A DNA stretch of 64,000 nucleotides from positions 3,740 to 67,739 of the forward strand of contig JBBRZG010000003.1 of assembly GCA_038236905.1 (NCBI GenBank), in the 5' to 3' direction. The stretch is from UKL13-2 sp038236905. GTDB lineage: Bacteria > Pseudomonadota > Gammaproteobacteria > Burkholderiales > Usitatibacteraceae. A program made the position numbers and the translations under genes. This document shows positions 1 through 8,399 of the stretch, in pieces. The notes beneath the pieces were generated by a model, which had not been told where the DNA came from, made no database searches, and worked only from the letters and a program-made list of their open reading frames with translations. Each line of letters begins with the position of its first letter. Within the stretch, counting starts at the first letter, position 1.

Positions 1-482
1 CCCAAAATATTGTTGCCCAAATAACCCGCGGCGCGCGCTTCTTCCAGCGCCTCTTCAAAACGCTCGTACTCAGCCCAAATCTCGCCATGAATATAGTTAT
101 AGCCAACCGGAATGCCCATCGCGTAGGCACCAATAATCATGCCTTCAATCAGCTGATGCGGGTTATAGCGGTGAATGTCGCGATCCTTGCAAGTGCCGGG
201 CTCGCCTTCGTCAGAATTGCACACCAGATACTTCGGGCCCGGGAACGCACGGGGCATGAAACTCCACTTCAAGCCGGTCGGAAAACCCGCGCCACCACGA
301 CCGCGCAATGCGGATTTCTTGACTTCCGCGATAACGTCTTCCGGCTTCATACCCGTGCTTAAAATTTTACGGATCGCCGCGTAACCGTCACGCGACTCGT
401 ACGCTTTCAAGCGCCAGTTATCGACTTCACCGGTCAAACCCTTCATCAAAACAGCGTCCGGCCCGTAATTCAAAATTGCCAT
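1..482 (-). CDS. nuoF: NADH-quinone oxidoreductase subunit F (N-terminal part)
   Basis: Subunit F of respiratory complex I binds NADH and FMN and passes electrons from NADH into the iron-sulfur chain on the cytoplasmic arm. About 160 residues are visible; the gene runs off the left edge. The reading begins MAILNYGPDAV and contains the glycine-rich FMN/NADH stretch LRGRGGAGFPTGLKW followed by NSDEGEPGTCKDRDI, both typical of NuoF. The ATG lies two bases after the nuoE stop, so the two are probably translationally coupled. It is the last visible gene of the nuo operon, and the remaining subunits should follow beyond the edge. The family call is certain; only the C-terminal 4Fe-4S part is out of view. 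Confidence 0.95.
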   Translation of the reverse strand, partial: MAILNYGPDAVLMKGLTGEVDNWRLKAYESRDGYAAIRKILSTGMKPEDVIAEVKKSALRGRGGAGFPTGLKWSFMPRAFPGPKYLVCNSDEGEPGTCKDRDIHRYNPHQLIEGMIIGAYAMGIPVGYNYIHGEIWAEYERFEEALEEARAAGYLGNNIL

Positions 483-483
483 T

Positions 484-957
484 TTATTTAAGCTCCGCAA
501 TCAGTTCATCGAGCTTCGGCTGAGACATAAAACTGCACATGCGTTTGTTATTCACCAGCAGCACCGGCGCATCCGCGCAAGCTCCCATGCATTCGCCTTC
601 GACCACGCTGAATTTTCCATCAGCGGTCATTTCTTTCCAATCCACGCCAAGCTTGTGCTTCAAATATACTGCGGCGTCCACGCCGCCCGACAGCGCGCAC
701 GGCAAGTTGGTACACACCGTAATCTTGTGCCTGCCCATCGGCTTCAAGTTGTACATGTTGTAGAACGTTGCCACTTCATAAACCGCGATCGAGGGCATAT
801 CCAAATAATGCGCGACTGCATCGATCAGGGCGTTCGGCAACCAGCCGTTTTCATCCTGCGCAATCGTGAGCGCAGCCATGACTGCAGACTGTTTTTGCTC
901 CACTGGGAATTTCGCGATTTCGCGATCAATTTTTTGCTTGGCACGATCAGACAACAC
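484..957 (-). CDS. nuoE: NADH-quinone oxidoreductase subunit E
   Basis: This is the thioredoxin-like [2Fe-2S] subunit of the complex I NADH-oxidising module. At 157 residues it has the usual length. Cluster ligands are visible as the Cys pair in CTNLPC and the second pair in CMGACADAP. The N-terminal helical region with VYEVATFYNMY is characteristic of the family. It sits directly before nuoF and just after the inserted cupin gene. It is distinct from the NuoE-like domain fused into the formate dehydrogenase at 51.9-53.6 kb, which shares the same fold and motif pattern. Confidence 0.96.
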   Translation of the reverse strand: MLSDRAKQKIDREIAKFPVEQKQSAVMAALTIAQDENGWLPNALIDAVAHYLDMPSIAVYEVATFYNMYNLKPMGRHKITVCTNLPCALSGGVDAAVYLKHKLGVDWKEMTADGKFSVVEGECMGACADAPVLLVNNKRMCSFMSQPKLDELIAELK

Positions 958-959
958 AG

Positions 960-1445
960 CTATTCACCTTTCCAATATTCGACGCCATGCTCGTAATGCG
1001 TCATGTGGCGCAGCCGCTCCGAACCTGTTCCACCAAATGCACCGACTTTTTTTGAGTCCGGATACTCGCAAACTTCGGCAGGCATCATAGTACTAACCGA
1101 AATGTAGGCCAACTCAGCAGCGGAATCATTCACGATTTGATGCGCCGTTTCGGGCCCACCCGTGGGGCAACAAATAAAATCGCCCGCGCGAATTTTTCGC
1201 GTTTCGTTACCAAAACGAAGTGTGCCTTCGCCTTTCACGATAAAAAACATTTCCTCTTCAGCACGATGGCTGTGGAACGGGCACGAGCTTTTACCGGGCG
1301 ACACTACGTCGTATGAATAGCCTAAATCCTTCGCTCCCAGCAGCGGCCCAATGCGCGCGGAATCCGAGGCGAATTTTTCGCCCTGCTCAAAATGTTCGAA
1401 TTTGAGTTCATCAATGTTGATGACTTTTTGGGCAATCGCGCTCAT
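960..1445 (-). CDS. Cupin-domain protein embedded in the nuo operon
   Basis: A 161-residue single-domain cupin. The first cupin motif is visible as HSHRAEEEMFFIVKGEG, with His, His and Glu in metal-ligand positions, followed by GDFICCPTGGPETAHQI carrying the second-motif His. No signal peptide is seen, so it should be cytoplasmic. Its ATG overlaps the last bases of nuoD (1442-1445), and nuoE follows after two bases, so it is transcribed and probably translated as part of the complex I operon. No cupin is a core complex I subunit. Its function is unknown: it could be a metal-dependent sugar or small-molecule enzyme, or a sensor. The insertion between nuoD and nuoE is the unusual point. Confidence 0.85.
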   Translation of the reverse strand: MSAIAQKVINIDELKFEHFEQGEKFASDSARIGPLLGAKDLGYSYDVVSPGKSSCPFHSHRAEEEMFFIVKGEGTLRFGNETRKIRAGDFICCPTGGPETAHQIVNDSAAELAYISVSTMMPAEVCEYPDSKKVGAFGGTGSERLRHMTHYEHGVEYWKGE

Positions 1446-2695
1446 CGATCAATTTCACCAAACACAATATCCTGCGTACCAATAATCGTCACCACGTCCG
1501 CGATCATGTGGCCGCGCGACATTTCATCGAGTGCCGCCAAATGCGGGAAACCCGGCGCGCGGATTTTCAGGCGGTAAGGTTTATTTGCGCCATCCGATAC
1601 GAGATAAATACCGAACTCGCCTTTTGGATGCTCGACGGCTGAGTAAACCTCGCCCGGCGGTACGTGCATGCCTTCAGTGAAGAGTTTGAAATGGTGAATC
1701 AGCTCTTCCATGTTCGCCTTCATATTTTCGCGCGAAGGCGGGGCAACTTTATGGTCGGTTGAAATCACGGGGCCGGGATTCGCGCGCAGCCAATCCACAC
1801 ATTGTTTAATTATCTTATTCGACTCGCGCATTTCCTGTACACGCACCAAATACCGGTCATAGCAATCGCCGTTGGTGCCGATGGGAATATCAAAATCCAT
1901 CTTGTCATAGACTTCATAGGGCTGCTTTTTTCGCAAATCCCACGCGATACCGGAGCCACGCAGCATCGGACCCGTGAATCCGAGTTGAAGAGCGCGTTCG
2001 GGCGAGACCACACCAATGCCAACCAGACGTTGTTTCCAAATGCGGTTGTCAGTCAGCAGCGTTTCGTACTCATCGACATATTTTGGGAAGCGGCGGGTGA
2101 AGTCGTCAATAAAATCGAGCAATGAACCTTGCCGGTTTTCGTTCAGACGTTTCATCGCTTCCGCGTTGCGGCCCTGCATCGTCGTGTATTGCGGCATGCG
2201 ATCCGGCAGGTCGCGATACACACCACCGGGACGATAGTAGGCGGCGTGCATACGCGCGCCGGATACCGCCTCATAACAATCCATCAAATCTTCGCGCTCT
2301 CGAAAGGCGTATAGAAACACCGTCATCGCACCGACGTCCAGCGCGTGTGCGCCAAGCCAAAGCAGGTGATTCAGCACGCGGGTAATTTCATCAAACATCA
2401 CGCGGATGTATTGGGCGCGGACCGGCACATCCACCCCTACCAACTTCTCAATCGCCATCACATAAGCGTGTTCATTGACCATCATCGATACATAGTCGAG
2501 GCGATCCATGTACGGCACACTTTGGATGTAGGTGCGCGTCTCAGCGAGCTTTTCAGTCGCACGATGCAGCAGGCCGATATGCGGGTCGGCACGCTGCACA
2601 ACTTCACCGTCCAGCTCCAATACCAAACGGAGCACACCGTGCGCCGCGGGATGCTGTGGACCAAAGTTCATGGTGTAATTTTTGATGTCTGGCAT
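1442..2695 (-). CDS. nuoD: NADH-quinone oxidoreductase subunit D
   Basis: The 49-kDa-type subunit of complex I, which helps form the quinone site with NuoB. It has 417 residues, the usual length. It begins MPDIKNYTMNFGPQHPAAHG, with the conserved GPQHPAAHG near the N-terminus that lines the quinone pocket. The family pattern continues through HIGLLHRATEKL and the C-terminal DIVFGEIDR ending. It lies two bases downstream of nuoC and overlaps the following cupin start by four bases. Confidence 0.97.
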   Translation of the reverse strand: MPDIKNYTMNFGPQHPAAHGVLRLVLELDGEVVQRADPHIGLLHRATEKLAETRTYIQSVPYMDRLDYVSMMVNEHAYVMAIEKLVGVDVPVRAQYIRVMFDEITRVLNHLLWLGAHALDVGAMTVFLYAFREREDLMDCYEAVSGARMHAAYYRPGGVYRDLPDRMPQYTTMQGRNAEAMKRLNENRQGSLLDFIDDFTRRFPKYVDEYETLLTDNRIWKQRLVGIGVVSPERALQLGFTGPMLRGSGIAWDLRKKQPYEVYDKMDFDIPIGTNGDCYDRYLVRVQEMRESNKIIKQCVDWLRANPGPVISTDHKVAPPSRENMKANMEELIHHFKLFTEGMHVPPGEVYSAVEHPKGEFGIYLVSDGANKPYRLKIRAPGFPHLAALDEMSRGHMIADVVTIIGTQDIVFGEIDR

Positions 2696-2697
2696 GG

Positions 2698-3339
2698 CTA
2701 TTTGCCGCCTGTGGTTCTGTCGAGACCCTGGGCATAGTGCACTTCCCGAATCACGCGCGGCACGATCTCGCGCGGCTCGATAGTGACGGGCTGGTATACG
2801 ACGCGTTTTTGTTCCGGGTCGTAACGCATTTCAACTGTGCCCGATACCGGGAAATCTTTACGGAACGGATGGCCGACGAAGCCATAATCGGTGAGCAGAC
2901 GGCGCAAATCAGGATGGCCGTCGAACACGATGCCATACAAATCGAATGCCTCACGCTCGTACCAATTTGCCGCCGCCCAAACGCCAATGACCGAATCAAG
3001 CAAAGGGAAATCGTCGTTTGCAGCGTAGGCGCGCACGCGAACCCGCCAATTGTGCTGCATGGAAAGTAGTTGATAAACAACCGCGAAGCGAGAACCTGAC
3101 TTGCTGCTGTCTTCGGCACCACCGAATTCGGCGTAATCCATGCCACACGCATCGATCAACTGGCTGAATCCCAGCGTGGCGTCGTCACGAAACATCAACA
3201 TGACGGCTACTAAATTTGCCGCCTTCACATCAACAATAATCTGCTCTCGATCTAGCGTAATCCTGCACTCACCGCCGCCGGGGACAGCTCCAAGAGCGGC
3301 GTCCAGATTGGCTTTCAGGGCATCTAACTTTGCGGACAT
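2698..3339 (-). CDS. nuoC: NADH-quinone oxidoreductase subunit C
   Basis: The 30-kDa-type subunit of the complex I connecting module. At 213 residues it is a stand-alone NuoC, not the NuoCD fusion of enterobacteria. The signature EREAFDLYGIVFDGHPDLRR is present, followed by the RKDFPVSG element. It sits between nuoB and nuoD with gaps of only a few bases, as expected in a single operon. Confidence 0.96.
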   Translation of the reverse strand: MSAKLDALKANLDAALGAVPGGGECRITLDREQIIVDVKAANLVAVMLMFRDDATLGFSQLIDACGMDYAEFGGAEDSSKSGSRFAVVYQLLSMQHNWRVRVRAYAANDDFPLLDSVIGVWAAANWYEREAFDLYGIVFDGHPDLRRLLTDYGFVGHPFRKDFPVSGTVEMRYDPEQKRVVYQPVTIEPREIVPRVIREVHYAQGLDRTTGGK

Positions 3340-3344
3340 AAGGC

Positions 3345-3872
3345 TTATCTCGCAATCGTGTTAGTGCGTTTGATCTTGTTTTGCAACTGAATAATGCCAT
3401 ACAGCAGCGCTTCCGCTGTCGGCGGACAGCCCGGCACATATACGTATACCGGCACAATCCGATCACAGCCACGAACCACCGAATATGAGTAGTGATAATA
3501 GCCGCCTCCATTGGCGCACGAGCCCATCGAAATCACCCAGCGCGGTTCAGCCATCTGGTCATAAACCTTACGCAGTGCGGGGGCCATTTTGTTGCACAAG
3601 GTACCGGCCACAATCATCACATCCGACTGGCGCGGGCTGGGCCGAAAGACAATACCAAAACGATCCAAATCGTAGCGCGCAGCACCGGCGTGCATCATTT
3701 CTACGGCGCAACAGGCGAGACCAAAAGTCATCGGCCACATAGACCCCGTGCGGCTCCAATTCAGGAGCGAGTCGATTGAGGTGGTGACGAAGCCTTGCTG
3801 CGTCAGGCTGGTCGACGTACTATTCAGAGCACTATTTGAAGCACTCGTTGCAACGCTGCTGCCGTCCGGCAT
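3345..3872 (-). CDS. nuoB: NADH-quinone oxidoreductase subunit B
   Basis: NuoB carries cluster N2, the last iron-sulfur centre before quinone in complex I. Its ligands are visible: the adjacent Cys pair in GLACCAVEMM, Cys in MGSCANGGG and Cys in VPGCPPTAEAL. The start was placed at 3872 (MPDGSSVATSA) because GGAGAA at 3878-3883 sits five bases upstream; the open frame continues to 3920 without a better site. The resulting protein has 175 residues, with a Ser/Thr/Asn-rich N-terminal stretch of about 20 residues longer than the family core. A 177-base gap separates it from nuoA, longer than the other spacings in the operon. Confidence 0.95.
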   Translation of the reverse strand: MPDGSSVATSASNSALNSTSTSLTQQGFVTTSIDSLLNWSRTGSMWPMTFGLACCAVEMMHAGAARYDLDRFGIVFRPSPRQSDVMIVAGTLCNKMAPALRKVYDQMAEPRWVISMGSCANGGGYYHYSYSVVRGCDRIVPVYVYVPGCPPTAEALLYGIIQLQNKIKRTNTIAR

Positions 3873-4049
3873 GATGATTCTCCAATGGATTGTGCGGCAG
3901 ATTAACTCGACGCTACGCAATCTTAATTCCAGCGTGATGATAAGACTATGGACTTGAAACGATGTGCCTAATCAAGCGGATTATTAACGACCATACGAAG
4001 ACGAAAAAAAACATTCAAGGGTTTCAGCTCATGCAAAATTAAAATACCG

Positions 4050-4418
4050 CTATTCCCAATCGAGCGCGCCCTTTTTCCACTCATAAATAAAGCCGATCAC
4101 AAGAATACCGAGAAAGACCATCATCGCGCCAAACCCGAACCAGCCAATTTCTTGCAACACAATTGCCCACGGAAACATGAATGCGATTTCAAGATCGAAC
4201 AAAATAAATAAAATGGCAACAAGGTAATAACGCACATCAAACTTCATGCGGGCATCTTCAAAAGCTTCAAAACCACACTCGTACGGTGAAAGTTTTTGGG
4301 CGTCCGGGTTATCGTTGCCCAGCAATACGGTCAACCCTTTACTCATCACCAACGGCAGCACGCCGATAGCGAGGCCGACAATGATAAAAATCAGGATCGG
4401 GAAGTAGTTATTCAACAT
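4050..4418 (-). CDS. nuoA: NADH-quinone oxidoreductase subunit A
   Basis: A small membrane subunit of complex I with three predicted transmembrane helices: residues about 5-27, 65-88 and 95-115. The conserved loop LSPYECGFEAFEDAR carries the Cys-containing turn that interacts with the NuoD/NuoB/NuoH junction. The ATG at 4418 (MLNNYFPIL) gives 122 residues, the family length. The open frame extends upstream to 4541, but the extra 41 residues do not look like NuoA. No strong ribosome-binding site precedes this start. It is the first gene of the nuo operon, downstream of the tRNA-Leu gene. Confidence 0.94.
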   Translation of the reverse strand: MLNNYFPILIFIIVGLAIGVLPLVMSKGLTVLLGNDNPDAQKLSPYECGFEAFEDARMKFDVRYYLVAILFILFDLEIAFMFPWAIVLQEIGWFGFGAMMVFLGILVIGFIYEWKKGALDWE

Positions 4419-4626
4419 ACTTGATGGGCGGTGTCGGGAAGTTTTGAAACACGGATTTGAGTCTGAGGCTTTTAGGGAGATCCACCAGATTTTAAAGCAC
4501 ATTGCTTCGACGCAACAACGCTTAAGATCAAAAAACGCCAAATTTTAGCGCTGCAAACTGAGATGTCGGAGGAACCACCGATATAGAGGAAACATCAACC
4601 AATTCAACTAATCCACTTCAAAACTT

Positions 4627-4711
4627 GGTGCCGTCGGCGAGACTCGAACTCGCACAGCTTTCGCCACTACCCCCTCAAGATAGCGTGTCTACCAATTTCA
4701 CCACGACGGCA
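4627..4711 (-). tRNA. tRNA-Leu (anticodon GAG)
   Basis: An 85-base tRNA with the CCA end encoded. The acceptor stem is GCCGTCG paired with CGACGGC. The D-arm carries TGGTAGAC, and the anticodon stem is CTATC/GGTAG around the loop TTGAGGG, with GAG at 4675-4677. A long variable arm and a standard TTCGAGT T-loop mark a class II leucine tRNA that reads CUC and CUU codons. It lies between secG and nuoA on the same strand, an arrangement common in betaproteobacteria. Confidence 0.96.
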
Positions 4712-4755
4712 TTACATGTGTTGAGCTTCACTACAGCACACACTACTACTTGATT

Positions 4756-5205
4756 TTACTTCGGAATCTGTTGCGATTTTGATTCGGCTTTTCCATCGCC
4801 AGCGCCCACGGGCACCGGTATCGACGGTGGCGCTACCGGCACCGATCCCACCGCAGCTGGGGGTGCAGCAGGGGCAGGAATCCCACTGGCATCTGTTTTA
4901 GACGGGTCCGTCTTAGCTGCCGGTGTTGAGACACCATCCATGACACCACCTCCCATTACCCCTCCGCCAATTTTAGGCGCGTGGAAGTAGGTAAGGCCAA
5001 GGCTGGTTGCAAAAAAGAGAGCGGCACAGATTCCGGTCGAGCGCGATAAAAAATTCGCCGCCCCGGATGACCCGAACAAACTACCCGCTGAACCACTGCC
5101 AAAAGCCGCGCCCATATCGGCACCTTTACCATGCTGTAGCAACACCAACACAATAATGGCCAAAGCCAAGATGCAATGAATAATTAAAATAGCGTTTACC
5201 AACAT
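4756..5205 (-). CDS. secG: Preprotein translocase subunit SecG
   Basis: SecG is the small auxiliary subunit of the SecYEG protein-export channel. This 149-residue protein has a first transmembrane helix at residues about 3-22 (ILIIHCILALAIIVLVLL), the conserved loop QHGKGADMGAAFGSGSAG, and a second helix at about 56-75. The rest is a Pro/Ala/Lys-rich tail of about 60 residues, a variable extension seen in many betaproteobacterial SecG proteins. It lies 60 bases downstream of tpiA, as expected for this locus. Confidence 0.94.
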   Translation of the reverse strand: MLVNAILIIHCILALAIIVLVLLQHGKGADMGAAFGSGSAGSLFGSSGAANFLSRSTGICAALFFATSLGLTYFHAPKIGGGVMGGGVMDGVSTPAAKTDPSKTDASGIPAPAAPPAAVGSVPVAPPSIPVPVGAGDGKAESKSQQIPK

Positions 5206-5265
5206 TTCATTTTCCTAACCACGTTGCTCGAGAACCAAATTAATTCGATTTCGCTCAAAACCAAA

Positions 5266-6036
5266 CTAGAGCGCATGCCAAATTCCTAAAAACTCTTTCG
5301 CTACCAGCGATGCGCCACCAATTAGACCGCCATCAATATTGGGCATCGCAAACAATTCTTTTGCATTGGATTCTTTAACGCTACCCCCATACAAAATGGG
5401 GGTGACAGCCGCAATTTCCAGATCAAGCTTACTAATTTCCGCTCTTAAAAACGCGTGTACCGCTTCGGCCTCTGCGGGCGTGGCCGTTTTTCCCGTACCA
5501 ATTGCCCACACTGGCTCGTAAGCCAAAACTACTCCATCTAAGCCTGCTACGCCGAATCGGTCTGTGATCGCGCGTAACTGCTGCATGATGACAATTTCAG
5601 TGTGGCCTGCAATGCGCTCATCCAAGGATTCGCCCAGACACAAGATAGGCGCTAATCCGGCGTTTTTTGCATTGCCAAATTTTTCGGCAACCATTGCATC
5701 CGAATCGCCAAACACTGCCCGACGTTCAGAATGACCCACAATCGCGTAACGGCAACCAAATTCGGCCACCATTTTCGCAGAAACTTCGCCGGTGTACGCG
5801 CCGGTCACAAAACGGCTTACGTCCTGCGCACCCCAACTTACAACGCTTCTATCAAGCTGGCTCTGCACTTGCGCCAGATACACGGACGGCACACAAACAC
5901 CGCAACACTTGCTCTGATTTAAGGCGCTACCTGCACCGACACCAAGATTAATTTCATCCAGCAATGCCGCATTTGCATCAAGTCCACCATTGAGCTTCCA
6001 GTTACCAATTACGAAACGTTTTCGCATGTCAGCCAT
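5266..6036 (-). CDS. tpiA: Triosephosphate isomerase
   Basis: Interconverts dihydroxyacetone phosphate and glyceraldehyde 3-phosphate in glycolysis and gluconeogenesis. It has 256 residues, the normal length. Visible are the substrate-binding Lys in GNWKLNGG, the catalytic His in AIVGHSERR, the catalytic Glu in VLAYEPVWAIGTGKTA and the phosphate-binding loop GGSVKESNA. Translation may start at the first ATG (6036) or at the fourth codon (MRKRF), as neither has a strong ribosome-binding site. It heads the tpiA-secG-tRNA-nuo segment and is divergent from the amine oxidase operon. Confidence 0.97.
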   Translation of the reverse strand: MADMRKRFVIGNWKLNGGLDANAALLDEINLGVGAGSALNQSKCCGVCVPSVYLAQVQSQLDRSVVSWGAQDVSRFVTGAYTGEVSAKMVAEFGCRYAIVGHSERRAVFGDSDAMVAEKFGNAKNAGLAPILCLGESLDERIAGHTEIVIMQQLRAITDRFGVAGLDGVVLAYEPVWAIGTGKTATPAEAEAVHAFLRAEISKLDLEIAAVTPILYGGSVKESNAKELFAMPNIDGGLIGGASLVAKEFLGIWHAL

Positions 6037-6168
6037 TCTGGGTATTCAATGTGTCAGGTTTACAGCCGCTCGATTATAACGCGGCCACGCATGCTGGGCA
6101 AATCCAGATCAGCTTTCGTAATCAATCAGTTGAGCTTTCCCGTAGAGATAGGATTATGCTTTTATCAG

Positions 6169-6184
6169 TGGCACGCGCTTTGCT
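6169..6184 (+). promoter_or_regulatory. Sigma-54 (-24/-12) promoter of the amine oxidase operon
   Basis: The bases TGGCACGCGCTTTGCT match the sigma-54 consensus TGGCACG-N4-TTGCW without a mismatch in the conserved positions. The key GG (6170-6171) and GC (6182-6183) are separated by exactly ten bases. Transcription would begin near 6195, leaving a leader of about 95 bases before the ATG at 6291. Sigma-54 promoters need an enhancer-binding activator such as NtrC. No clear NtrC palindrome was seen between 6037 and 6168, so the activator is unknown. Confidence 0.85.
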
Positions 6185-6290
6185 AATGAGCATTAGAGCC
6201 TAGCCGGCACCGAGTTACGCGAAAGCGTTTCAAGATATTGACCAAAAATTGCTTCGCAAATTTGATCAACCATTACAGGCTACCAAAAAC

Positions 6291-7895
6291 ATGAGTAACG
6301 AAAACGCAGTCCAAACCTCTTTAACCAGGCGCGACTTGTTGGCGATGGTGGGCAAAGTGGCAGGTGGTAGCGCGATGTATCATGCGATGACATCATTGGG
6401 TTTTGCCCAAGCGTCCCCGTATTCGGGACCCATACGACTTGAAGGAGCGCCTAAAGGCGCAACGATTTTAGTTCTGGGTGCCGGGGTTGCGGGTCTGGTG
6501 GCGGCTTATGAATTGCGCAATGCGGGTTATCAAGTCAAAGTGCTTGAGTACAACAACCGTGCCGGAGGCCGTGCTTGGACGCTACGTGGCGGAGATGAAT
6601 ATACAGAGCTGGGCGGATACTCCCAGCGTTGCGAATTCGACAAAGGGCTGTATATCAATCCCGGCCCGTGGCGAATTCCTTACCACCACTATGGCATTCT
6701 CGACTACGCCAAGCGCCTGAAGGTGCCGCTAGAACCTTTCATGCAGGTCAACTACAACGCTTATCTGCATTCAAAAAACGCCTATGGCGGAGTACCTCAG
6801 CGATTTCGCCACGTACACGCCGACTTTCAGGGCCACGTCTCAGAATTGCTCAGCAAAGCGGTAAACAAAAATCAGCTGGACAATGCAATGACGCGTAAAG
6901 ACCAAGAAGTTCTGCGTGAAGCGTTGAAAACCTGGGGCGCACTGGATAAAGATTATCGGTATACGACGGGTGTCGAATCCAGCAACCGGCGCGGCTATGA
7001 TGTGTTGCCAGGGGGCGGTTTGATGCCCTCACCCGTGCCGTCAAAACCCTTCGCGCTGGATCAGATAATAAAATCGGGTTTCTGGCGACACCTGGCAGAG
7101 GGCAATGACCAATCACATCACTCCGCAATTTTTCAGCCCGTGGGCGGCATGGATCAAATTGCGCAAGCGATCTATCGCGAAGTCGCCAGTTTGGTGCAGT
7201 TCAATGCCAAGGTGACCAAAATCGAGCAAGGTGAACGCGGCGTGACCGTCACTTATGCCGACGCGGGGAGCACCGGCAGTGTTCAGCAAGCGACAGCAGA
7301 TTGGTGCGTGTGTACCATCCCGCTCTCTATTCTTAGCCAGATTGATGTGAATGTTGCCACACCTATGTTGGACGCAATACAAGCGGTGCCTTATGAAGCG
7401 TCCGTGAAAGTCGGGCTACAATTTAAGCGCCGCTTCTGGGAGCAGGATGATTTAATTTATGGCGGAATTTCGTACACCGATTTACCGATTTCAATGGTGT
7501 CTTACCCTTCCACCGGCTTCGGCAATCCCGGCAAAGGCGTCATGCTAGGCGGCTATATCTGGGGCCCAAACGCTTATGAATTCACCTCCCTTGAACCAAA
7601 AGAACGCGTTCGTCTGGCGGTGCATTACGGCTCAAAAATTCATCCGCAGTACTTGCAGGAGTTTGAGACCGGCGTTTCCGTCGGCTGGCATCGTGTGCCG
7701 TTTACCAACGGCTGTTTCGGCAATTGGAGTGATGCCGCGCGGGAAAAGCATTACCAGAACCTTTGCCAGATTGATGGGCGAATTGTGCTGGCGGGCGAAC
7801 ACGCCTCGCTGATTCCCGCATGGCAGGAAGGCGCGGTGTTGTCAGCACTTGACGCTATCAGCCGCCTGCACGTGAAAATTAAATCGAAAGCCTGA
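6291..7895 (+). CDS. Tat-exported flavin-dependent amine oxidase/dehydrogenase
   Basis: A flavin monoamine oxidase family protein of 534 residues. The N-terminus carries a twin-arginine motif (TRRDLLAMVG) before a hydrophobic stretch, so a folded FAD protein should be exported to the periplasm. The FAD-binding dinucleotide fold is seen as LGAGVAGLVAAYELRNAG, then the NRAGGRAWTLRGG element, and a C-terminal LAGEHASLIPAWQEGAV that contacts the flavin. The ATG at 6291 was chosen over a TTG at 6249 because the latter only adds residues before the Tat signal. It is followed after 16 bases by a cytochrome c gene, which suggests a dehydrogenase handing electrons to cytochrome c rather than to oxygen, as established for the nicotine enzyme NicA2. 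The substrate amine cannot be told from sequence. Confidence 0.88.
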   Translation: MSNENAVQTSLTRRDLLAMVGKVAGGSAMYHAMTSLGFAQASPYSGPIRLEGAPKGATILVLGAGVAGLVAAYELRNAGYQVKVLEYNNRAGGRAWTLRGGDEYTELGGYSQRCEFDKGLYINPGPWRIPYHHYGILDYAKRLKVPLEPFMQVNYNAYLHSKNAYGGVPQRFRHVHADFQGHVSELLSKAVNKNQLDNAMTRKDQEVLREALKTWGALDKDYRYTTGVESSNRRGYDVLPGGGLMPSPVPSKPFALDQIIKSGFWRHLAEGNDQSHHSAIFQPVGGMDQIAQAIYREVASLVQFNAKVTKIEQGERGVTVTYADAGSTGSVQQATADWCVCTIPLSILSQIDVNVATPMLDAIQAVPYEASVKVGLQFKRRFWEQDDLIYGGISYTDLPISMVSYPSTGFGNPGKGVMLGGYIWGPNAYEFTSLEPKERVRLAVHYGSKIHPQYLQEFETGVSVGWHRVPFTNGCFGNWSDAAREKHYQNLCQIDGRIVLAGEHASLIPAWQEGAVLSALDAISRLHVKIKSKA

Positions 7896-7911
7896 CCGGA
7901 GACCATTCAAC

Positions 7912-8343
7912 ATGAAGCTGAACCCATCATCACGCCGCCGCTCGTTTTTAATTCGATTGGCGCCTTGGCTGGCGGCATGGTTATTTGTTGCCGCCCTTTC
8001 TGCGCATGCCGATGAGCCAGTGCTGCCGCCAATCTCTCAAGGCGGGCGCTTTGTTGAGCAAGACGGTGCAAAAATATACGGCGCGATTTGTCAAAGCTGT
8101 CATATGCCTCAGGGCCAAGGTGCGCAGGGCGCGGGCATGTATCCGGCGCTTGCCAAAAATCCACGCGTGGAGGCCTCGGGTTATCTGGTCTACAACGTAT
8201 TACAGGGCCGACGTGGCATGCCCGGTTTTGGCGCTTATTTGAGCGACACACAAATTGCCGCCGTGGCAAACTATGTCCGTACCAACATGGGTAACCGTTA
8301 CGCGGATCCGGTGAGCGTGGCAGATGTGGCGAAGCTGCGCTAA
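7912..8343 (+). CDS. Periplasmic class I cytochrome c
   Basis: A 143-residue single-heme cytochrome. After a signal peptide (residues 1-33, ending SAHA-D) comes the heme attachment motif CQSCH at residues 60-64. A likely axial Met is at position 103 in RRGMPGFGAYL, and a C-terminal helix ends the fold (AAVANYVRTNMGN). It lies between the flavin amine oxidase and an exported RidA on the same strand. The probable role is electron acceptor for the flavoenzyme, passing electrons to a terminal oxidase. The heme and export calls are secure; the partner assignment is inferred from operon order. Confidence 0.92.
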   Translation: MKLNPSSRRRSFLIRLAPWLAAWLFVAALSAHADEPVLPPISQGGRFVEQDGAKIYGAICQSCHMPQGQGAQGAGMYPALAKNPRVEASGYLVYNVLQGRRGMPGFGAYLSDTQIAAVANYVRTNMGNRYADPVSVADVAKLR

Positions 8344-8399
8344 TCTAGAAATGGTTTAAGAAAAATTGAAGCACAATAATTTAATAATTGGGGGACAAG

